Shown here in pieces: positions 1 to 7,500 of a DNA stretch of 64,000 nucleotides. A program made the translations under genes and the position numbers. The notes under the pieces were generated by a model, which was not told the origin of the DNA, searched no databases, and saw nothing but the letters and a program-made list of their open reading frames with translations. Position 1 is the first letter of the stretch. The number at the start of each line of letters is the position of its first letter. Source of the DNA: Symbiodinium natans. Lineage: Eukaryota; Sar; Dinophyceae; Suessiales; Symbiodiniaceae. Location of the stretch: contig CAJNDS010000623.1 of assembly GCA_905221605.1 (NCBI GenBank), positions 7,501-71,500 on the forward strand. Direction: 5' to 3'.

Positions 1-572
1 CTAGAGGGCCTAGGATGCCCCAAAGGGGTGGGAGCGCAGCCCGTGATGACAGCAGTACCCAGTGGCCCCCCAGTGGCCTCCAAACCCTCAGAGATGCCAG
101 GGCGGCCCGCGACAAGATTGCAGCTGCTGGAAGCCCTCTCGCGGAAGCTCCAGTGACGCCAGAGGCAAGGTGCTTGGGTTCTCGGGACTTCCGCGACTTT
201 TTTGACCTTGGCCTGCGTGTGGGCGAACGAGTGCATCACAGGTAGAAAGCTGGTCTCCCACCCCTTTAAAGCTTGCAGCCCTAAAGCCCTGACCCTACAC
301 TGTCTGCCAGACCCTGATTGACCACGGACTCGACGCTCGAATCCAGCTGACATCTTACATCACACGCAACTTGCGCAATTCTTCCACATGCAGCAATGTA
401 GGATCTTTACCCCACCAACGAAGGACGGCGTGAGAACAGCCTGACGTGCACGTGTGAAATTTCCTGGGCTTCAAGCCCGAAACCCTGGAACACACACCCT
501 GAAGCCCTCAGCCCCAAGCCCTGAAGGCGCAATTACGAAGCCCCCAGATTCAGCCACAGTCTGGTCAGGAGG
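1..572. other. Left flank, no gene recognised
   Basis: No conserved domain was seen. A 76-residue open frame begins at 15 but has no recognisable motif. The stretch ends where the telomere-like tract begins. Confidence 0.5.
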
Positions 573-638
573 CTAAACCCTAAACCCTAAACCCTAAACC
601 CTAAACCCTAAACCCTAAACCCTAAACCCTAAACCCTA
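573..638 (+). repeat. Interstitial telomere-like tract (CCCTAAA)n
   Basis: About nine near-perfect CCCTAAA heptamers. This is the array into which the retrotransposon inserted: the tract resumes in register at 10566 on the far side. The telomere heptamer TTTAGGG is used by plants and dinoflagellates. Confidence 0.95.
634..638. repeat. Target-site duplication, left copy (CCCTA)
   Basis: CCCTA directly abuts the left LTR and is repeated at 10566-10570. Removing the element and one copy restores an unbroken CCCTAAA array. Because the target is itself periodic, the exact length of the duplication is somewhat ambiguous; five bases is the size expected for Copia integrases. Confidence 0.85.
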
Positions 639-775
639 TACGGGGGGCAACCGAAGGGGGACGAGAAACCAAACAGTCAACCCCAACAGAAACCCTTGAT
701 TTCCCTGGAACAACCAACAACAAAACCCAAAGAACAACCCAGCACACCTTTTCAGCAGGGCGCATTGCCCAGGGT

Positions 776-793
776 CTTGAGCCTTGAGCCAAA
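776..793 (-). promoter_or_regulatory. Spliced-leader-like motif in the 3' LTR
   Basis: The minus strand reads TTTGGCTCAAGGCTCAAG. The first 11 bases match the 3' end of the dinoflagellate spliced leader as I remember it (ending TTTTGGCTCAAG), and the last seven repeat its terminal GCTCAAG. Upstream the minus strand reads CCGGAAATCATG, partly like the leader's CCGTAGCCAT. This is the look of a reverse-transcribed, repeatedly trans-spliced leader. The same motif occurs in the other LTR. Confidence 0.5.
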
Positions 794-806
794 CATGATT
801 TCCGGG

Positions 807-812
807 TTTATT
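807..812 (-). terminator. AATAAA, candidate poly(A) signal in the 3' LTR
   Basis: AATAAA reads on the minus strand inside the 3' LTR, where the retrotransposon transcript should end, about 13 bases upstream of the spliced-leader-like motif. Dinoflagellate genes do not reliably use AATAAA, so its use here is uncertain. Confidence 0.4.
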
Positions 813-868
813 AACCCTTTCAACTCCCAACACTAACTCTTTTCTACAATACCAGTTGCAGCTCCGCA

Positions 869-880
869 CTCCCCCTGTCC
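869..880 (-). other. Polypurine tract (plus-strand primer)
   Basis: The minus strand reads GGACAGGGGGAG immediately before the TGCGG start of the 3' LTR. This is the expected position and composition for the primer of second-strand synthesis. Confidence 0.85.
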
Positions 881-1054
881 TAGGATTTCCTAGGACACGT
901 TGGAGGTGCAGATCCTTGGCCAAAAACCACCGTTTAGGCAGCAGCCAGCTGCTTGAAATGCACATTATGGTTTTACGTCTTCCAGGACGACCCTTCAGCT
1001 CATTGGCCGAATCCCTTACCATTGAGGATTTCTTCACCTCGAACTTGAAAAAGT
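881..1054 (-). other. 3' untranslated region of the retrotransposon
   Basis: Sequence between the gag-pol stop codon and the polypurine tract. No further conserved domain was seen. Short open frames here are not supported. Confidence 0.6.
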
Positions 1055-1540
1055 TTACGTTCCAGCGGCCCGTTCCTCACCAAGGAACTCAGCATTCACC
1101 ACCCAGCCATCCTTGAGGCAATGCTTACAAAGCGTCTTAGCCCTGGGCTGTGAATATCGCAGAACATCACAGTCACTGCTTGCGTGCATACAGTTCCCAC
1201 CCACTGTTGTATACAAAGTGGCACTCGCAGGAATAACCACCGCTTTCTTGATCCACAGCCATTTATACAGCCGTCGAAAGAGGCACCATGCCAGTTCCCA
1301 GAGTATAATTGCTGCCACCAAATACGCAACAAGGTCTGAATTGTTGACAACCATTTCAATACCTTGAGCCAGAACCATCACCGTAGACGTGTTGGCGACC
1401 TTGCACACCCCTTCTTCTGAGCAAAAGAATCCAGCCGTGGACACTTCTTCGCCACCAGTTGCCATCCCTTGCAGAGATGCAGCCACCATCATGACCGCCA
1501 TTGCAAGCGAGGCTTTTTTCAAGTCAGTTCCTTGAACCAA
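1055..1540 (-). other. C-terminal tail with two hydrophobic segments and a Cys-rich end
   Basis: After RNase H the frame continues for about 160 residues. Hydrophobic stretches around LAMAVMMVAASLQGMA and LVAYLVAAIILWELAWCLF could span a membrane; the second is followed by a basic patch (RRLYKWLWIKK). The end has paired Cys/His residues (CMHASSDCD, CKHCLKDGW) that could bind zinc. Classical Copia polyproteins end soon after RNase H. Confidence 0.6.
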
Positions 1541-4500
1541 CAGTTTGAGACCCCAAAGTGCCTTTTGCTTTGCGTACACCTGTCCACTCATTAACTTAGT
1601 CAACAGGTCAGCGATCATATACTCACCGCGAAGGTGCGCTATCACCATATAACCACGGTCCACCAGAGACCTGACACCGGCTGCTCGAATTCTCAGGTGT
1701 CTTGTTCTCCAGCTTCCAGCAGGATATTGAATGATCGAGCACGTTGAAACCGAATCTGTATACAGCACTTTTTGCAGCGATTCTTCACCTGTTCCAACCA
1801 AAGCGGCAATTATAGGGGTGCACGACTGAATCATCGTTGCTCCCTCTATGGACGCATGTAATTCAGCTTCAGCTGTACTTAAAGCCACCGTTGATTGTCT
1901 TTGTGTTGCCCACATCACTGGACAGTCACCCCACACCACCACCGCTCCTGAGTGGCTCTTTTCATTTTCACCTGCTGCAAAGCTGGCATCCGCGTAGGAC
2001 TCCACCACCTTAACACCTCGTCCATAACGCAACACCTCATTCCTTTCTTTTTCGCATGTTGCGATTGCTCCGAACGTCAAGCCTAACGTTGGAGTTGCAG
2101 CAAGGTATCGGAAAACTTCCTCAGCCTTTTTAACCACAAATCGTGGCCTTCGGGATGTCCACAAAGACAACTGGCTCGTGCAGAACGCCAAATCAGGTCG
2201 AGTTTTGATTGCCACCCAGAGGAACTCCCCTACGGCACCTTGAGCCGCTCGCAAGGAAGGAATATCCACCTCCTCTTCTTCACCTGGAGTTTCTTTCACC
2301 ATTGGCAGGTTACTCCCTTTTCCAGTTTCATCGATCTGATACCCTCGTCGGTTCAGCAAATCTCTCACAAAGTCCTCCTGGTTGAGAAAGAAGCTGCCAT
2401 TTCGATACCAGATTTGGACACCCAAAAACTTCAGGAATCCATCACCACAGCCTGGACCACAGAACTCGGGTTCAGAAGTTTTCCACTCCTTCCTAATCTG
2501 TTCCAAGGCCTCCCGGAGCACTGTCATAGTCCCAGCCATCAAAAAATCATCCACGTAAAGACCCATTGTCCCTACCAACTTGCTTGCACCTTCCAACTTC
2601 TCTTGTGCCATAATAAGGAACAGACTTGGGTCTGCATTGGACCTCTGAAAGCTCATTGCTTGTCCATCCTTTGACACCCAAGACATCCCTTGAAGACGTT
2701 GGTCTCGCCACTCCACCCATGCTGCAGGACTTTCGGCCAAACCGTACAAGGCCTTCCTCACAATCCACCGCTCCTCTTTTGTGCAAAGACCCAATTTCAC
2801 CGCCGCCCTTGGGGGCTGCACCACCACCAAACGCCCTTCTCTTTGCGCCCTATTCATCGGCGCCGTCAGAAAAGCTTTGGAAATGTCTAAGCCAGCGATG
2901 ATCCACACCATATATGCTGCGTGCCTCACTTGACACCTGAATGTAGTTGAATCTAAACCTGGAGCGTACAGCGAGTGACGACTGAGTGACCTCGGCCCTT
3001 CATATTCTGTAGCTGCCGTTGACGAAATGAAGTTTCCACATGCACAGATACGGGCACGTCGCCTCCCTGTCCCTTGCTTCCGGGTAAACACCACCAGACT
3101 GGGAACGTACTCAATCACCGGTGCATTAGGCTCTTCCGCCAATTTGTCCAGCTTTTCTTGAGTTGTTGGTTCCACCACCTCCAACTCTTTCACCAAAGAC
3201 GTCACCTCGTCCGACAATGATTCCCTCCACTTTTCCAGCTCTTGCATGGCTTCTTGTGTAGGGATTGTTTTTGTTTGCAGGAACTCAACCTCCTCTGCTG
3301 CCTCAAGCGCGGTATTTTCTTGCACCATTTGCTGAACTTGAGCTGCTTTGACCAAAAACTTCGAGAGCTGTTCCTCAGCCCTTTTTGCTTTAACCAGCCA
3401 TTCTCTAGTCTCTGATCCTTTTTCCTCATTCGACTCATTGGCCGATCCATGGAACTCGTCCAAAATGCAACATTCCTGTTCAGCAATTAGGCGTCGAATA
3501 CTCAAATGCTCCTCTAGAGCCCATTGATGCGCTTCGAACACAGCGTAGTCGACTTCCTCTGCAAGGTCGTCCAGCGAGGTCTCTTTCAACGTCATTTTTA
3601 ACCACTTCCTTTTTTCACCTTCTTCAGCTTGTGGTTCCGGAAGAGGAAACTTGCATTGGAGAAGATAGCACCTATCCTTGTAGCTCAAACGCTCCATAAA
3701 AACAGGTGTGTACCCTGTCAAGGATACCCTGTTCCCTTTCCAAGGCATAGGACCATGCAGCTTTCTCGGAAAGAACGACATGAAGTTCCAGTGGATATCC
3801 ACCAATTTTCCAGGTAAGACTTTCTTCCCATAGGATTGCTCCACCACTTCAGCTCCTTCCTCTAAGACCTTTTCATCCTCAACCCACAGCTGACCATCTT
3901 TATAGTCACCAAAGCCACACACATAATTGCAGCAATGCTTTTCATTGTGACTATCCCTATGCAATGACACCGGAGCATTGCATGAGATCTGAAGAGCAGA
4001 AAATTTGGCTTCAGGATTGTGGTGCCTCACGAATGATGCCAAATACCGACATAGCCATGGTCTTCGATGAGTCTCCTTTGTGATACCACACACTCCGCCA
4101 TGAGTATAGTGGCCCAACACCAGAGCTCGCGTACTTGTACACCAATTGTTGATACCACCTCTTCGATTCACCCTCTTTGGGTATACAATCCCTTCCAAAA
4201 GCTCCTCACAGTCCACGTAATCATACATAGACCTTTCATACATTGACTTGGCTTTTTGCTCTTCTTTTTCCAACTGTGTTCCATCCTCAGCAGTCCCACT
4301 TTTGCAGACCAAATAAGCATTTTCATGAGGAGAACAGCAAGTCGGCCAATACTCATCACCAGGAACATTGTCCTCAACATCTGCATTTTCTTCCAGCTCC
4401 CCCAGACCCTGCATGTCATCCTCGAAAATTTCTAAGGGCGGACTCTCCCCCCGCTTGCGAAGCAAGCGCAAGGAGCCCACATGACCACGCAGTGAAGAGG

Positions 4501-7500
4501 CCGGGCTTTTCTCCATCAACCGATGGCGAACTGGAGGATCGCGAGGCGGAGGTAAAGGAGGTCCTTCCTCATCAGCAAACCGAAGCGCCGGTTTTTTCCC
4601 CTTGAGACGATGCTCTGGAGGAGAAGGCTCCTGTTCTTCTACCACCCCTTCCAGCTCCAATTCAGGCGGTTCCTTTATATTGGAAAAAATCGTAGTGCAG
4701 GGAAATAACACCAGTTCATCCGGATCTTTTGCAGTCCCTTGAGCTTCCACCCAATAACCACCAGGTAGGTCATCGCATGGACCCAAAAGAAGCGCAGGCT
4801 GCGTACGATCGACCCATTGCCGACCTTTCTTTGTTGCATCCGGACCCAGCAACTCCCACGGACGACGTTTGACTTGAATCTGAGCACCAAAAGGAAGCAA
4901 TGCTTTAGGATTTAACCCCAACTCCCTTTCAGCTTTCTGCCACCGTAACATTGACCAATGGCGAGCAGCCAGTGCCCAGTACGCCGGCCCGAGTCGCGCC
5001 TCCTTTAAGAGCGACCTGACACCGCGTTTGAATAAACCCACACATGCTTCAGCGCGCCCATTTGTTTGCGGGACTCCAGGATCACCCGTGGTCCTATATA
5101 TCAGACGAGTTTCACAAAAGGACCGGAAGCGTGCATTGACAAACTCCCCCGCTCGATCTGAGTGGATTCTCAACACCGGATACCCATGTCTCTGCAAGCG
5201 CACCATCATTCTTTGAACTGCCGACAAAACAGTTGTTTGCTGTTTATCCACAATCGGCTCCACCATAACGAAGTTGATCATACGGACTGGTTGGGTCAAG
5301 TGGTCCTTCAGTTCCTTCCAGGATTTTTCAGAAGCTTGAATTTTCAACACCTCTGCCTCCAGAACTGGCGCAGGTTCCACCGGTGCAGAGCCTTCCTCCT
5401 CGAAGTTCGCGACTGCATCGCCTAACCATTCTCCAACACCAGCACCTTCATCTGCCACGTGATCTTCCACCTCATCCGCATCTTCCTCCTTTTCTGGAGG
5501 GCGACCCACATTGGGATCCAACATTGGAAATTGATACACACCAATAACAGCGTGTCGTGGCTTCTGCTGGTGAGCATCCTTCGAACACTTGTATGGACCC
5601 GCTAAGTCCAATGATAAAGTGTAAGCATCCCCATGCTTTCGCCTCAAATGGCGACGCTCTTTTCCAGCGGCAGACACACAGATTTGACAATCACGTCTGA
5701 AAGGAATATGCCCCCTTAGGCAATGGTCACGGAAAGCTCGCTCCTCAGTCGTCAACCTCCGTAACGTCCCTTCTCGTTCTTCTTTTTTTAACACCATAGC
5801 TTCCCGTTCAGCATCGCTCTCATGCAACCATTGTGCCAACCTGTGACGTATTCTTTTAACCAATCCAAACGCCCATCGCGCCCATATAGAGGATTGTCCA
5901 ATACGCTCTTCCAGGGTAGAAGCGAATGTTGCCGACCACGGAACAACCACGCGAACCTGTTCCAACGATTCCCATAGTTCCATATCAGACACCAGGAAAG
6001 TCGTAGGTTTCACCAGAGCATGTCCCAATGCTCCTTGATCAAAGTGTGCAGCGTACATTCCATAACGCTCACAAAAGCTTTTCACCTCTGGCCAACTCCA
6101 GAAGGTAGGACTTGAGAGCCCTTCCTGAGAACCATCCACCAGATCCTCAGCACTCAAGACCGTTTTGCCGTTCTGAGAGAAATCTTTCCCTATGAGTTCA
6201 GGGTCCCCAGGGCTTTCCATGCCAAAGAAGACAGAACTTCCATTGATGACTTCAGCAGTTCCACACCTTGAATGCACCGCCACGTCATATAGGAAAAGCA
6301 TCTTCAGAAGTAAAACACCATCCTTTTGAGCTAATTCTTGATGTGGCCAAGGAAGACTCTTTAATCCCAACCGTTCAGGCCCACAGCGCCGGCGTAATAC
6401 AGGTGGACCACCGTCTTCACCTCTCAACCTTGACACTGTCCTGCATGGAGGTCCTCCAACCACAGCAACCACCTTTCCTTCAGCCGCCAGATGCAGAAGA
6501 TACTTCCAGACGCTCGAATTATGTAGGTCACCGCCTTTTGTCAAATCCAGCTCCAGTACCTCCACATCCCGACTGGGAAAATGCCATTTTTGTTTCCCCG
6601 AAAATAGGTGTACCACCACCCTTTTTGCTCGGGCCAGCCGTCTCCTTTTATGACGTTTGAAAGGCAACGCCGCAATATCTCCACGTGGCAACAGCTCCAT
6701 CAGCGTATTTTCTGGTATATCCCCATAATACCACCGAAGAAATCGCCAGCATGCCTGGACGAACTCCTCCTCATTCGCTGACGCTGTCCGCGCTGCGCTT
6801 TGCAACGACGTTTTTACAACCACCTCGTTGTCCGTATTCGGACACCCTTGAACCATACGTGCCACCTTCAAAGCTTGCTTTGGGGAGCACCAATCCATTT
6901 CATCAATGATCTGAAGCGCCACCTCCTTTTCTAAACAAGGGCACCCATTCAGATCACGAACGCGAAGTTCCCCCAGAAGATGTGAGGCTGTGCACTTGCC
7001 ACCACGCCACTGAACTCTGAGACCAACCAAGGCGCTCGCTTTGCCAATTGGCACTAGTGGATCTACCATTTCAGGAGTTACCAGGGTCCCACCTGGGGTA
7101 ATACACATCTCCCGAGATCCAACAGCTAAAGACACCAACACCTTTTGCTGCGGAAGCTGTTCTCCAGGACGAAGTGATCTGAGAGGATGTGATGCTCCCG
7201 AGTCCAACATGCCCATTCCCGAACACTCATTGGTGTCAGAAACCCTGGCCACATGTAGAACGCATACTCCTCGGCCTTCTCCCTGCTTCGGCAACAACGT
7301 GGCATCCGACGAACCGACTCCACAGTCCGCCCTTCCATTCCTCCATTGAGAATGGGACCAAGATACACGCTGCCCTTCAGCATGCAAAACCATTTTTTCA
7401 GCTGTTTTGTAATCCATAACCAAACAGCCATGTTCAAACCACAAGAGCTGGTCCAGCGAAGATTTTGCCCCCACGTGACACATCCCATTGATCACAGTGA

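Larger units (their letters stand above)
639..868 (-). repeat. 3' LTR (230 bp)
   Basis: Matches 10336-10565 base for base by eye. In the sense direction it starts TGCGGAGCTGC and ends CCCCGTA, so the ends are TG...TA rather than TG...CA. It contains an AATAAA on the minus strand (807-812) and a spliced-leader-like motif (776-793). It lies just downstream of the polypurine tract. Confidence 0.95.
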
